Assembly (NCBI GenBank): GCA_949126835.1 | Contig: CASBPS010000042.1 | Span: forward strand, 1 to 64,000 | Reading direction: 5' to 3' | Length of the DNA: 64,000 nt | From: Anisus vortex | Taxonomy: Eukaryota; Mollusca; Gastropoda; Planorbidae | Part shown: positions 1 to 10,135 of the stretch, in pieces | Layout: each line of letters starts with the position of its first letter | How positions within the stretch are numbered: the first letter of the stretch is position 1 | Position numbers and translations under genes: made by a program | The notes under the pieces: generated by a model | Seen by the model: the letters and a program-made list of their open reading frames with translations, nothing else | What the model was told of the DNA's origin: nothing | The model's database searches: none

Positions 1-970
1 GACATTTGGCTGCCAACAAGCATAATGCAAGCTCAGAGCGCATTTAACATACAACTAAGAACACGGATACAATCTATACTCAAAGTGTTAGTCGCGTTAG
101 GCTATATGTAGCTTTTGTTTATAAAATAAGTTAGTCAAGAGTTGCGTCCTTGGTAATTAAAAAAAACACAATGCGGAGATCCATAAAAAAACAACAACAC
201 GAAAACTATTTTGCATCAAGCAATTAGTTTGGGATTATAAATAGGGGATTCTTCAAATCTGACATTCACTATCAATCGTTTTCTTTTGGCGCCATCCTTT
301 GAAAATGAAAAAAAAAAATATCTACATATTTTCGTACAGTAACGTAGCACACATACATATTTCGAAGAAAATGATCGAATAAGACCGGAAATGGTATTCT
401 TTTTTACCTTTTATGCATGCATAATCGTTAAGACTTGTCAATTTGAATCTGTGGCGCCTTCTAAATTGCCTCCGAGAAAATAAAAGACAATAAGATTTTC
501 ATTTAAAGAGCACACTGAGAATATAAATTTAATAGAAGGGATAGAAGCTCTATATAAATTACAATTATTATTCTTTGTACAAATATTATAGATTATTTTT
601 TAAAGTAATTTTTAAAATTTCCAAATAGACGAATGGTCTATTAAAACTAAACAAAAAAACAAAATAAAACAAAATTATAACTTGATTATCTGGTAAGTTG
701 GACTCGTGATTGAATGATTTTAGATACTTGCTCAGTGGAATTGGAAAAGTGCACATCAATTTGTTTCAACACAGTTCTATTACTGAAAATAATACATTAG
801 TAGTTATACAATGAGTGTATATTATTTACTATTAATATAATTGGACCGGCCGAAAGACAGGACTGGTGTGTTCCGTGTCTAAGGCCCCAATACCCGTTTT
901 TCATTTATATCCTAAACCAAGAAGTGCCCTGTGTGGGGTAAGGGGCAATGAGGAGGGGGGAGAAGAGGGC

Positions 971-1070
971 GGTCGGGGGGGGGAGGATACAAAAGTTCTT
1001 TGATACCCTACATCCCCGACGATGGTGGTCGGGGGGATACAAAAGTTCTTTGATACCCTAAATCCCCGAC
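971..1070. repeat. 50-bp direct repeat, two copies
   Basis: Two head-to-tail copies of a 50-bp sequence that begins in a G-run and includes GATACAAAAGTTCTTTGATA and then ATCCCCGAC. The two copies differ at a few positions only. They lie in the part of unit copy 1 that is missing from the other copies. Confidence 0.8.
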
Positions 1071-1825
1071 TATGTTGCATACGTGCTAGTTTACTGGGAA
1101 AGAGTTTGTGGGAGGGGGGTTTTCACTGGCCACCTTCGCCGTTTGTAAGAATTTCGCGTGTAAATGCAATTTGCTTATCTTGACCAGTGGTTGGTAGCCG
1201 AGTGAGGTTGGATCAAAGGGAGGGCCAGTCTTAGCTAGAGTGGTGGTGGGGGGAGTAGACTGTACAAACAAGGGGGATGTAAGCATCTTGAATATATACA
1301 AGGACAGATAACTACGTTTGTATAACAATGTACATATATATACATGTATAAACAGTTGTAAAAGAGAAAGTAAATACATTCATATATAAAAATAAATGCA
1401 AGATACAAATACAGTCACACATTTTTCATTCATTGTTGAGCACCGCAATGAGCCAGGATAATTTGTAGTTTATAGATTGGAGCCATTGTGAATAAGTGGC
1501 ATGGCACCAGACTGAGCGGTTGGCGCTTCGAGTGAGTTTACCACAATTCCCTGGAACGCCCTGGCCATAGAAATTGGTCAATTTTGCTTTACTCGCCTTA
1601 TGCTAAATTTGGTCCGATGGGTACTTTATCTAACATAAATAAAGACTTTGAATTACTTTTACGCCACAAAAACACAGTAGACACCTGGGGATAAAGTCAC
1701 TCGTAGAACTGTTGATTACTTCGATTTTATTTCTCTCTGAACTGACATAGCTAGTAGTTAACATTATTACAATTAAAGCAAATCTAAATTATGGAGTTTT
1801 AAAAACAGCTGATGAGTTCAAACGT

Positions 1826-1839
1826 CCCCCCCCCCCCCC
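1826..1839 (+). repeat. Poly-C tract (14 bases)
   Basis: Uninterrupted run of 14 C in otherwise AT-rich sequence. Its length is likely to vary between individuals and reads. Confidence 0.9.
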
Positions 1840-1859
1840 AACCACCATTCCCATTGCCC

Positions 1860-1916
1860 GGAACATCAGCGCCCCCTAATATATTCTCACCGCCCCCTAA
1901 GGGGCGATAATGTTCC
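1860..1916. repeat. Conserved GC-rich hairpin of the repeat unit
   Basis: GGAACAT at 1860-1866 pairs with ATGTTCC at 1910-1916. Inside it GCGCCCC pairs with GGGGCG, and a further CGCCCC(CTAA)GGGGCG inverted repeat nests within. Related versions occur at 30442-30501, 38107-38148 and 54047-54103. Some loops differ (CTGC instead of CTAA) while the stems are mostly kept. The function is unknown. Confidence 0.65.
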
Positions 1917-2904
1917 GTTGCGAACCTATGATTTAAGTATAATTAATTGAAGACTCGTGTAGAAGACTTTTAGAAAATAGATTCTCAACGATGGCGGTAA
2001 CGAGGTATGGGAAGGGGGTGTGGTTGTTTACGTTTCTTGGGACGGCAAAGGGGAGGGGGTCGATGAAACGAAAGTGGGCGGTAAGAACGTACTTAACTAA
2101 TGATTTCCTATTTACTAAGCAATAATTAAATATTGTGTATATGTTTTAAATTAATTTAGCAGTAATGTTTAACTCGGTAAATCGACAAAAAAAAGAAATC
2201 GACTATTTTACTATTGAGCAACATGTCTAGTGAGTTATTGTGATGAGAGAAAAACATAAAAACTAGAAATGTTACTATATTTAGAATTATATCACAGAAT
2301 AAGAAAGGAAGGGGGCGGTATTTATTACCGATAAATGCGGCGTGCCGCTAAATATCTGCTATCATTCAACAAAACACGTACTACTGTGGATGACAATATG
2401 TATATGAAATATGTAGTTTAAGTTTTTGATCTTGAATACGTGTACACTTTTTAACGACATAGTCAAAATGCATATTCAATTTATTAACCAATATAATCAG
2501 GACTACACTAACTCAACGTTCGCGTACAAGATATATTTTTAAGTTACATACGCTCCTTCTTTACAGAAGATTACTGCGTCCTACTCTCATCCTTAGTTTG
2601 AGTCTATTATTTCAATTCAATTAGCATAGTGTTTTAAATGATGTTAAGTTTCTAGTTTTCCTGGTTCGTCCAGATAACCCATTACATGCCAGGTGCCAAT
2701 CAGGAAGAAAGAGTACTGATATGCTTTTTTTTTCTCCCTTACTGGTTACGAAAATGTTATTATTGTTATGTAAATCTGAGCATTTTAATATATTTTTGTT
2801 ATGTAGAATGAGGAAATGTCTAAAAAATGTATTTCCTTACATCTTTTCTAACTCGCGTACAACCAGTAACGCAGTACACATACATGGTTTGTCAGTAATT
2901 GAAC

Positions 2905-4034
2905 GAATAGGACCGGAAATGTTGGTACACTATCCCTTTTTAGGTTCACAATGCATCTTAAAACCTGTCCATAAAAACGTATACACAGCTATGTGTGGAA
3001 ATGTCATCTTACATTTAATCTGACTCTTAACAGCGTAATTGTTGTAGGGGAAGGGGTGAGCATACTTGCGTAAATTGAGGGCAGTTAGTGTGTGCAAATG
3101 GGTAGGAGCACAGAATACGTATAGAACAGAATGCGCAATCGTATTTTTTTCTGTTTCCTAAGGTATTATCGACGCCATACTGTTTAAACGCAGTGGTCCT
3201 ATTTACACTCTATATGTATGCTTATTTACAATGTCTTTTTCTTCAAATCTACAAGTTCGAACACCCAAAGTTAATAATTCAGGCTAATGGTAGAAAAGCT
3301 GTTCTTCAACAAGGATGCGAAAACGATTGATTATCGTACAAATAAGAATGTCAAACTATATGACTTTCCTGACTCCTATAATGTTAAAAAGAAACTGGGT
3401 AATTATGTCAAATGTATATAAAAGTAAGCCTATAATAAAAGATAATATAGTCTAGGCCCTTTGTATATTGTATATATGTGTGGTAGGCCTAGATATCCTT
3501 TCTCATTTTACTATAGTAGCGTGTCTAGTGACCGATGCCTAGCCTCACAAAATGAAGGAATCCGAGCTTAACTTTTAGTGACTGCGCATTCTGTTCTATA
3601 CCTATTCTGTGGGTTGGAGGGGTTGGGATGGAGGTTAGGAAGATATTTCCTCTAGTCACTGCACTGTTTTATCTACATAATTAAAGCCTTTAAAATCAGG
3701 CTTTTCAAAAAATTAGGTTAATTAGTCTTAAACTTACTATTTAAAGAAGTAATTGAGTACAAATCAAAACATCGTAGTAGCTAATAAAGTGTTTTGGAAA
3801 TTTCATCAGCAATGTAAAGACAGTAATTATTTGTTTGCCTGTTTTATGCATTTTCTTTCTAAATTTGGGTAGTGCATTAAGGTCTTACATTTCTGTGTTA
3901 AATTGAATGCAAATGGTGTAAATAAAAAAAATCATTGACAATTAATAAAACCCTACGACATAACAAGACTTATTATCTCCCTTCATTTTATTTTAAATTG
4001 ACTGCAGATGTCTAAATTTATATTTAAGTTGCTT
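2905..4034 (+). repeat. Composite unit copy 1, left inverted arm
   Basis: This arm matches, in reverse complement, the right arm around 7925-8960. Landmarks in order are the ACAGCTATGTGTGG stretch near 2985, TCTGACTCTTAAC near 3018, the AAAGCC...GGCT stretch near 3690 and CCCTACGACAT near 3950 followed by TTATCTCCCTT. The arm is interrupted by the P-like MITE at 3109-3611 and cut off at 4035 by the THAP element. Same-strand copies are at 32690-33340, 39410-40250, 48005-48860 and 57500-58370. Confidence 0.75.
3109..3611 (+). mobile_element. P-like MITE with 31-bp inverted repeats
   Basis: The ends are inverted repeats of 31 bp with two mismatches: 3109-3139 begins CACAGAATA, and 3581-3611 ends ATTCTGTG. 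The flanking 8-mers GGTAGGAG and GGTTGGAG match at 7 of 8 bases, giving an 8-bp target duplication. Units at 39568 and 57680 run through this place without the insert, which supports the boundaries. Inside, about 3288-3390 is a decayed copy of the THAP exon seen at 25622-25768, with the stretch ending in FPDS still readable. THAP, 8-bp duplications and 31-bp repeats starting CA are all features of the P-element superfamily. No transposase catalytic region remains. Confidence 0.75.
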
Positions 4035-5177
4035 GCGAGGACTACTGAAGACAGGACATGCAGGGTTGAATTTCTGACTTCCTAGCTAAGGCCAGTTTTT
4101 TTAACAGTAGCGATAAACTCCCTTGGCGCAGTGATATAATGTTTGCTATTATTAAGTAAGTAACAAAATTCTTTACTACTATGATTCATTGTATTAATGG
4201 TTTATGTCATTGTCATTAATTTAATGACAAAGAACGATCTAATAGCCATTAAAATGTCTTAATAATTACCAAACATTAGCGCACTATTTTTTAAGGAGTA
4301 TGAATAGAAGGCGCAGTTTGGTTCCAAATTGGATACTTGTTGTTGGATTTTACTTCACTGTGTTTGTTTTTAATTTTTCGATCGTGTATTTTTTTATCAA
4401 AATGCCTTATAAATGTGGTGTAGTTAATTGTAAAGATAATTATAATGCTGCCAACATGTGTCGTTTGTTTAAAGTGCCAAATAGTGCATGTATACCATTA
4501 TTGAAAGCAGAAAATATGAGAGGAGAGCACAATGTCAATGTTTGTTTATTTTTAACTATCACAGTCAATTTACATACTTTATATTCCTTGGTCATGAAAA
4601 CACATAAATTTTGCCATAGATATAGAAATCAAATTATCGTATTTATAATTATGGTATACATGTACCACTTGGCAAAATTCTCAACCCAAATAATCGACTT
4701 ACTTCATAATCACTTTTTTTAGAGGCTGTGCATCTGTCTATTAATTATGAGCGAGATAAATTTGATGGGTGGGTTACGTTTTTCCCTTTTTAGGTCAAGA
4801 AATAACGATTTTTTTTTATTTATCTTTCACTTTATTTTATTCCTTAGGTGACCCCCCACACGAAACCGTCAACACCAACCGCATATATATATATAGGGTA
4901 TCATGTGTACGGCCCTAATCATTCAATCATCTAAATAGATCTTAAATAATATTCAAATGCTCTTTTAAACCCTCTCAATCCTAACCCCTCATTAGTAAAC
5001 GGCCCTGCACATTAACATTATTGACATTATTGACATTAATTATGTTAGTTACTTAATAATAGTTTACTTCATATATAAGCGCGACAAAGGGAGTGTATCG
5101 CTACTGTTAAAAAAACTGGCCTTAGCTAGCTAAGTCAGAAATTAAAGTCTGCATGTCCTGTCTTCAGTAGTCCTTGC
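4035..5177 (+). mobile_element. THAP-bearing DNA transposon with long inverted repeats
   Basis: The left end 4035-4123 and the right end 5089-5177 are reverse complements over about 88 bp with a handful of mismatches. Both start GC[G/A]AGGACTACTGAAG. A weaker match continues inward through CTATTATTAAGTAA to about 4175 and 5037. The interior encodes a THAP-type zinc finger (4402-4722). The left junction falls in the unit sequence found at about 58115 and the right junction in sequence found at about 60150, so insertion was accompanied or followed by loss of roughly 2 kb of the unit. No clean target duplication is visible. The inverted repeats are unrelated to those of the 3109-3611 family, so this is a second THAP element type. 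It is probably non-autonomous. Confidence 0.7.
4402..4722 (+). CDS. THAP-type zinc finger exon, probable transposon fragment
   Basis: The reading frame is open from 4300, but translation is best started at the internal ATG at 4402, because the protein from there begins MPYKCGVVNC as THAP domains do. Visible signature: C5 and C10 of the finger (C-x4-C), and FKVP at the place where the family has its F-x-x-P motif. The later C-x2-H pair is not seen. After about residue 50 the sequence turns hydrophobic and no longer looks like THAP, so a splice donor or decay around 4530 is likely. THAP domains are DNA-binding modules of P-type transposases and host regulators. The position between long inverted repeats favours transposon origin. 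No downstream RNase H-like catalytic exon is present in the 1.1-kb element, so an active product is unlikely. Confidence 0.5.
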   Translation: MPYKCGVVNCKDNYNAANMCRLFKVPNSACIPLLKAENMRGEHNVNVCLFLTITVNLHTLYSLVMKTHKFCHRYRNQIIVFIIMVYMYHLAKFSTQIIDLLHNHFF

Positions 5178-5665
5178 CTTCGCCATAAAGTAATGAACCG
5201 ATGTCAATTATTAATTAAAAGAATGAAGTATGCAACCTTGGGGTGACCTATATATTCTACGTCATTAGCTACATCGAATACTTCCTGTTTAAAATAAAAC
5301 ACAACTTTATTTGAGCCCTATGTTAGATGCTACAGCTTGTAAAAGATCCTTAGTTTAAAATGCGACTCCCGTTCTTAAACTTTAAAACATATTTAGTAAA
5401 CACTAAACCAGGTTCAAGAAGGCTAAATCAGATAAAAACAGACAAACAGAAGAACACAAAAAAACAACATACCAGATTTCATATTCGGAACATTCATTTG
5501 TCGAGTAGCCTCCATTCAAACTAGAATATACACTTTCTGTATGGGACCTGAAAACTAACAAATTGAAAAAAAAATAAAAAAGAGGCGCTATGATCATGAC
5601 TAGTAAATATTCACAACTAGAAAGAGTAACACTGATAATTAAATCACTAAAGTAGAAATGTTAGA
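5178..5665. repeat. Composite unit copy 1, loop segment
   Basis: This aligns with 49605-49960 in copy 5 and, more weakly, with 34425-34740 and 60146-60480. It includes the shared ATGAACCGATGTCAATTATT stretch and the later AAACATTAAACCAGGTT stretch. No coding sequence is seen. Confidence 0.65.
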
Positions 5666-6226
5666 GCAGGGATAAGCAACCTTTTGATCTTTATGTGCCG
5701 AAGTTGGATTTCTAATTCATTTAGTGTGCCAACAGTCTAAGGTGCAGCCTGCTCTTTAATTGGAGATCATACTTGCATTATCTTATTAGTTGTTTTCCGA
5801 GTGCCAATGTAAATTGTGGCGTAAGCTGCCAGGGTTTGCGCTTGAAGACAGAAGAACAAATATTACATTTGTAATACTACATAAGACATTAAATTATATG
5901 CTAACTTAAAAATAAAACACAATAACAGTATATAACAATGTTTAGATAAAAATAAGTACGAAAATCATCTAGATATATAGGTGCAGTCCAATCTATACTT
6001 AATAATATTAAATTGACTAATTTTTTAAAAAGATGTTGACCTAAATGTGCCGTTGTAATGAGTAGAACTTGTAGGTTAATTTAGTTTTTAATGACTTGAA
6101 TCTAATCGACGTCAAATGAAAGTTTATTGTTCAAGTCCAAGTTTGTCTAATAGTGAAAACCGGCTAGCAATAAATAAAGTAGGCGTTAATGTATTTAAAA
6201 ATAGAAATTTCTAATACCTTAAGGCT
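5666..6226 (+). mobile_element. hAT-like terminal fragment
   Basis: The sequence starting CAGGGATAAGCAACC at about 5667 resembles the hAT-like end at 62772 and continues with a GTGTGCCAACAG stretch that recurs at about 40985-41005. Only one end is recognisable. The remainder to 6226 is AT-rich and unassigned. Confidence 0.4.
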
Positions 6227-6242
6227 GGGGGGGGGGGGGGGG
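6227..6242 (+). repeat. Poly-G tract (16 bases)
   Basis: Uninterrupted run of 16 G. It marks the start of a roughly 600-bp segment (6243-6840) with no partner elsewhere in the window. Confidence 0.9.
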
Positions 6243-6908
6243 CACGTTTTAGGCACTTTTTTTAAATTTACTGACCATAATGTCTGAAACTTTAACCACA
6301 TAAAAAGTATGGATTATCATTCAGGGCAATCATTTTTTTTATGCCATGGTTGCTATAGCAACGGCCGCCATATTCGATTTTATAGGTGTTTTTGAAAATA
6401 TATCTCCTCTATAACCTTTATACCTACAAATACAATATTTGATACATTTGGTAAAGATATGAATTTACAACAGCAATGTTTACTCACATTTTTTTATATT
6501 TAAGATATTTAATTTTTGAATTTTTTCTTTCTTAAGGCACTTTTTAAAAAGTTAGGTTTTCAAAAAAACAAAAACTGAACGTTTGCGTCCATAAAAATTT
6601 AAATAAAACAAAAATTCCAAAATCTAAGTGCACCTTGCTGCTGTAATAGGTGCTTAGATAAAAATTACAAAGTTTCAATACAATCGATAAAGAACTGTGA
6701 GAGGAGGAGTAAAAATAAGGTGCAAAATAATTATTTTGAGTAAAACGCAAAAAAAGTAAGAAGAGTTTGAAAGACAAGAAAATTATCAAGTATATAATAT
6801 AACATGGAAAAAGGAAATTTATTAGCAATAACATAAAGAATACTGAAATACTGAAATTAAATTTCTTTGTGATTGGTACTTAAATATTTATTTTATAACA
6901 AAAATACA
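6243..6908. other. Unassigned segment with an RFX-like palindrome
   Basis: No gene is supported; the reverse-strand open frame at 6544-6834 is low-complexity and rich in Phe and Leu. The perfect 14-bp palindrome GTTGCTATAGCAAC lies at 6349-6362 and is followed at once by GCCGCCATATT. The first has the layout of an RFX X-box and the second resembles a YY1-type site. These are motif resemblances only. No other copy was found in this window. Confidence 0.4.
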
Positions 6909-7924
6909 GTGAGTGTAATTATTTGAATATCTGCCATCTTCCAATTAGGTTAGTTTTGTTTATTTAACTGTTTGTCTTGTCCATGTCAATTACAAGTTGT
7001 TGTTTTTTTTTTGTTTTTTTTTTTGGGTGGGGTGGAGAGGTCAAGGATTACTCCGGCTCCACTTGGTGTAGGTAAGATTGTGTCTGTGGTGAAAGTGGTG
7101 AGTAAGGTGAAAGTGATATTGACTATAGTCTTAGTGTTCAATAATTAATATAATAATCTTCTTTCTTCTTCTTTATTTTAATGTAGAGACTCCGTTAGAC
7201 GAGTCTGTTTAAAAACAAAGTTATTTGGTTGAATAAAATAAAAATAGATTTGGTGGAATTGTAGACCATCATCTTACATTTGATTTCCATGAAAGACGTC
7301 ACTGTTTCTAGACATACATTGGATAACTTACAAGTGACACTTATAATAAATTTAACTTTTCAAACTTTATTGTATAAATAAATATATGATACACATCTTA
7401 TTTATTTCGTCTTTTTGTTATTGAAATGATGGTCTGCTTGTCTTGAGTTTAGTAGACATACTCCGAACTGCCAAGTATAATAGTAAACATGTCGCCTTCT
7501 TTGTAATTAATTTAGACTAAGAAAATTACAAGGGAGAGAATTGAAACCGTTCTTTTAGTATTTGGTTTTCACCATAAGTAAAGTGTTCTAAAAATAGAAT
7601 TTGTATTTTTAAGTTTCATTCGCGATATAAAAACAAAATAAGAATCGTATATTATCTAGAGATGTAATATGAAATGTATGATATTAAAAGTCATAAATAT
7701 GACATGCGAAGAAAAAATATGCAAACTTAAAAAGAAATAATTGAATCTGAATTGGTTTTAAATAAAAAAGAAAGAATGAAAACCATGTAAATACTCAAAC
7801 TAAAATTTGATTAATAAATAGTAATGATAATGTAACATGATTAGATAACAAAGAGTACATGGACTAAGTTAATGGAATATATTCTATTTTGTTTAAACAA
7901 AACATTTTTTTTTCATTTCAAAGC
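6909..7924. repeat. Composite unit copy 1, loop type X
   Basis: Collinear with 41330-42420 in copy 4. Both contain AACTGTTTGTCTTGT, a GGTGGGGTGGA-type stretch, GGTCAAAGGTTACTCCGGCT (or a close variant), and a GACTCCGTTAGACGAG stretch. Neither copy is coding. The loop differs from the loop of copies 3 and 6. Confidence 0.75.
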
Positions 7925-8310
7925 TAGTTAAATGTAAAATTTTAGATACCTGGAATAACTTTTAAAATGCGATCAAGGGAAATAATTGACCTTTTAAGTC
8001 GTAGGGCAATATTAATTATTAATTTCTTAATTTTCTTTATAATTTGCCGTCAAATTTATATAATAAACATGGCAATTAAAAAATGTTGGCAATTACTTTG
8101 CTACTCAATGAAAAAAAACAAAAAAACAATACATTTATATTTATATATTGTAAATATAAATAAAAAACACCTTTTTTGCTATATACCTGTTTTCATTAGT
8201 ACCCATTCACTTCTTTTATTACTTATTTATCTTATATTCTGTAAGCAATTTTTAAACAGCCTTATAGTTAAGGCTTGAAGATTATAAATAAAAAAAAAGA
8301 CAACCTAGAG

Positions 8311-8752
8311 CAGAGGTTGCCGACCTATGCAACGCGTTCCAGGCTTTGCACGCAGAGCGATTTTCAATGGCACGCTAAAGAACCAAGTAAGTCCAATTCA
8401 AGTATCTACTATAAGAAAAAGGCATGACGAGTTTTAGGTATAATAATATAATAATAATTATGGTCATTTATATAGCGCTTCTATCCATGCTATTTTATCA
8501 TGCTCAGTGCGCTCTAGAAGACTATTAATCTGTGAGATTTTTCACTGCTGTCGTGATAACAACTCAATATTATTAACGTCATCTAGTCCCAAAACTCCTG
8601 TAGGGCGACAGGGATCTGCCGGTGGCGGGGATAGAACCCGCGACGTGTCAGGTGGTTTTTTTGGTAGACAGTCCGGTGAGCTAACCGCACGGCTTCACAC
8701 TCTACATGAATTATAAATCTTTTTTTGGCACTTCATTATTAAAAGGTTGCCG
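8311..8752 (+). mobile_element. hAT-like MITE interrupted by a SINE
   Basis: It starts CAGAGGTTGCCGACCTATGC at 8311 and resumes after the SINE to AAAAGGTTGCCG at about 8752. The uninterrupted relative at 62772-62968 has ends CAGGGGTCGGCAACC and GGTTGACACCCCTG. ACCTAGAG precedes the element and ACCTAGGG follows it, fitting an 8-bp hAT target duplication. The terminal CCCTG of the right end is lost here. Confidence 0.65.
8431..8701 (-). mobile_element. tRNA-headed SINE with LINE-like 3' tail
   Basis: Read on the minus strand, the head near 8700 is tRNA-like. An A-box-like GGTTAGCTCACC is complementary to 8675-8686 and a B-box-like GGGTTCTATCCC is complementary to 8628-8639. The body follows, and the 3' end carries AGCGCTATATAAAT then ATTATTATTAT at 8440-8480. 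The head matches the second copy at 56687-56838. The 3' end matches the tail of the CR1-like LINE at 58712-58860 (GCGCTATACAAAT then ATTATTATTAT), which suggests mobilisation by that LINE. The related element at 62772-62968 lacks this insert, confirming the limits. No intact tRNA gene is implied. Confidence 0.8.
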
Positions 8753-8960
8753 ACCTAGGGGACATAGGTTCATAACCATTTCGACTAACATATAATTGCC
8801 CACCCTTTCACCCTTCCCGGAATAAGCCGTTAAGATTCAAATTTAAATGTAACATAAACTTTCCACACGTGGCTGTGTTTACGTTTTAATGAGACATAAA
8901 AATCGACCTGAAGAAACATTTATTATAAACGAGAACAACTAAAAGAAGAAATTACTAACA

Positions 8961-9500
8961 CATGATATATTAACAAAATTTAATGTAAAGTTTGTGCCTG
9001 GAGTCATGCTACAAGTTTTCTAGATTTGTATTCCCGGCTCTATTTGTAGAATCTTTGTTTTAACGTGTAATACAATTCGCAGCTTATTTCTACGTACGGG
9101 GGGGGTGGGGTGTCCAAAATGTACAGAGTGCTACTAGGAGGTAGGTATAGAAATATTAATGTAACTTTTTGTGTACATAATATACGTACGGACCTTCATT
9201 ATAAATGCTTCTGTCATTTCCTAGTGACTTTATGCCATACACTAAATTTTCTCAAGAATATCAACCACTAAACATCATATAAAACTTTCAATAAAAAAGA
9301 AACAAGACTTTTTTTTAATAAGCTAAGACAAGATCAGAAATAAAAGAATACGAAACTATTTCTAGCATTACAAATGTGACATTCTGTGTGGCAAAAAAAA
9401 ATATCGACTATTCTTTTGACAGCAATATGAATGATAGAGAAAGTTTAAACTGACATACAGTTGGAATTTATTTAAAATTGATGAGATTTCAATAAGTTTC
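8961..9500. repeat. Composite unit copy 1, right flank
   Basis: Non-coding. A broken G-run at 9098-9110 is followed by AAAATGTACAGAGTGCTACT, a junction repeated at 51465 and 63314. The sequence then matches 51480-51850 and 63330-63740, including a shared stretch near 9417-9470. Confidence 0.75.
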
Positions 9501-9800
9501 TTCAATAATGTAGGGAGGCGATGCGTGAAGTGATCTCAGGTTCGGCTTTTCTCGCCTCCTCCCCCCCCCCCCCCCCGGCCAACGGTACACAGAGGCAAGA
9601 GGCTTTCACCTGATGCCTTCCGGGCGCTCATGGCGAGGGAGGAACTGGGGCTGATATCTCTATACGGTATGACTTGCGCCTCTCTTCCCTCCCCTATTTG
9701 ACGACAGGAGGGCCGGGGTGTGTGTGCTTGTCAGCCATAATTCACCACACTTGGCTTACACTTCGAAAAAATATTCGCAGTTGAAATGGAACAATTTTAG
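9501..9800. repeat. GC-rich dispersed repeat, copy 1
   Basis: An island of higher GC containing a 16-base C-run (9561-9576). Its centre (CTGATGCC, then TCATGGCG, then GGGGCTGATAT) aligns imperfectly with 29138-29195. No reading frame is conserved between the copies. The family is not identified. Confidence 0.5.
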
Positions 9801-10106
9801 TAGAAATAATTGTAAGATTCTAAATTTTTACGTACATATTTGTTATTTAAGGAGATAATTGGTAGGGCAACCATCTTGGGTTATGATACAAAATAAGAAC
9901 AGATAATAATATTATTATTTGCAGTGCCGCTCACACACACGCTTGCCGGTATACACATTTTAAAAAAGAAAGTTTTCCCAAAATGGGTTATACAACGTAA
10001 TAGAGTTAGAGAAAAAAACACATATTACATTAATGTTTGCTATTTTGGGTATTAGTAGCTTATATATCAATATAGAAAGGCTTTCTTTATATTCATTCAG
10101 TGATAG
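9801..10106. other. Unassigned AT-rich stretch
   Basis: No gene, repeat partner or motif recognised beyond short A and T runs. Confidence 0.5.
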
Positions 10107-10135
10107 TAGCATGGTAATGACATTTAAGAGTTGTT

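Larger units (their letters stand above)
1..2904. repeat. Composite repeat unit, copy 1, left flank
   Basis: This stretch has no gene. Positions 8 to about 2270 align by eye with 52474 to about 54440 almost base for base, and positions 2400-2900 align with 57000-57500. More diverged matches lie at 29690-32690, 37270-39410 and 46860-48050. Shared landmarks are a GC hairpin at 1860-1916, a stretch around 2310-2390 also found at 30910, 38476 and 47203, and a block near 2540-2700 that in reverse resembles the end of a LINE reverse transcriptase. Positions 840-1420 have no obvious partner in the other copies, so a local insertion is likely. Confidence 0.8.
7925..8960 (-). repeat. Composite unit copy 1, right inverted arm
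   Basis: Reverse complement of the left arm. The order of landmarks is inverted: the GGGAAATAATT and GTCGTAGGGC stretch (7978-8010), then CAGCCTTATAGTTAAGGCTT (8257-8276), then the CCGTTAAGATTCAAATTTAA stretch (8828-8847) and CCACACGTGGCTGTG (8862). It is interrupted by the nested MITE and SINE at 8311-8752. Same-strand copies are at 36440-37080, 42440-42800, 50480-51270 and 62420-63095. Confidence 0.75.

Noticed and set aside
2721..3023. 100-codon plus-strand frame, with partial echoes at 32693-32917 and 39325-39573
   Set aside because: The echoes come from the composite unit; the frame is broken differently in each copy, so there is no sign of protein selection.
8625..8700. A genuine tRNA gene
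   Set aside because: A- and B-box-like motifs are present but the cloverleaf arms do not pair properly and the sequence continues into a SINE body.
8507..8716. 69-codon plus-strand frame
   Set aside because: It lies antisense across the SINE at 8431-8701.
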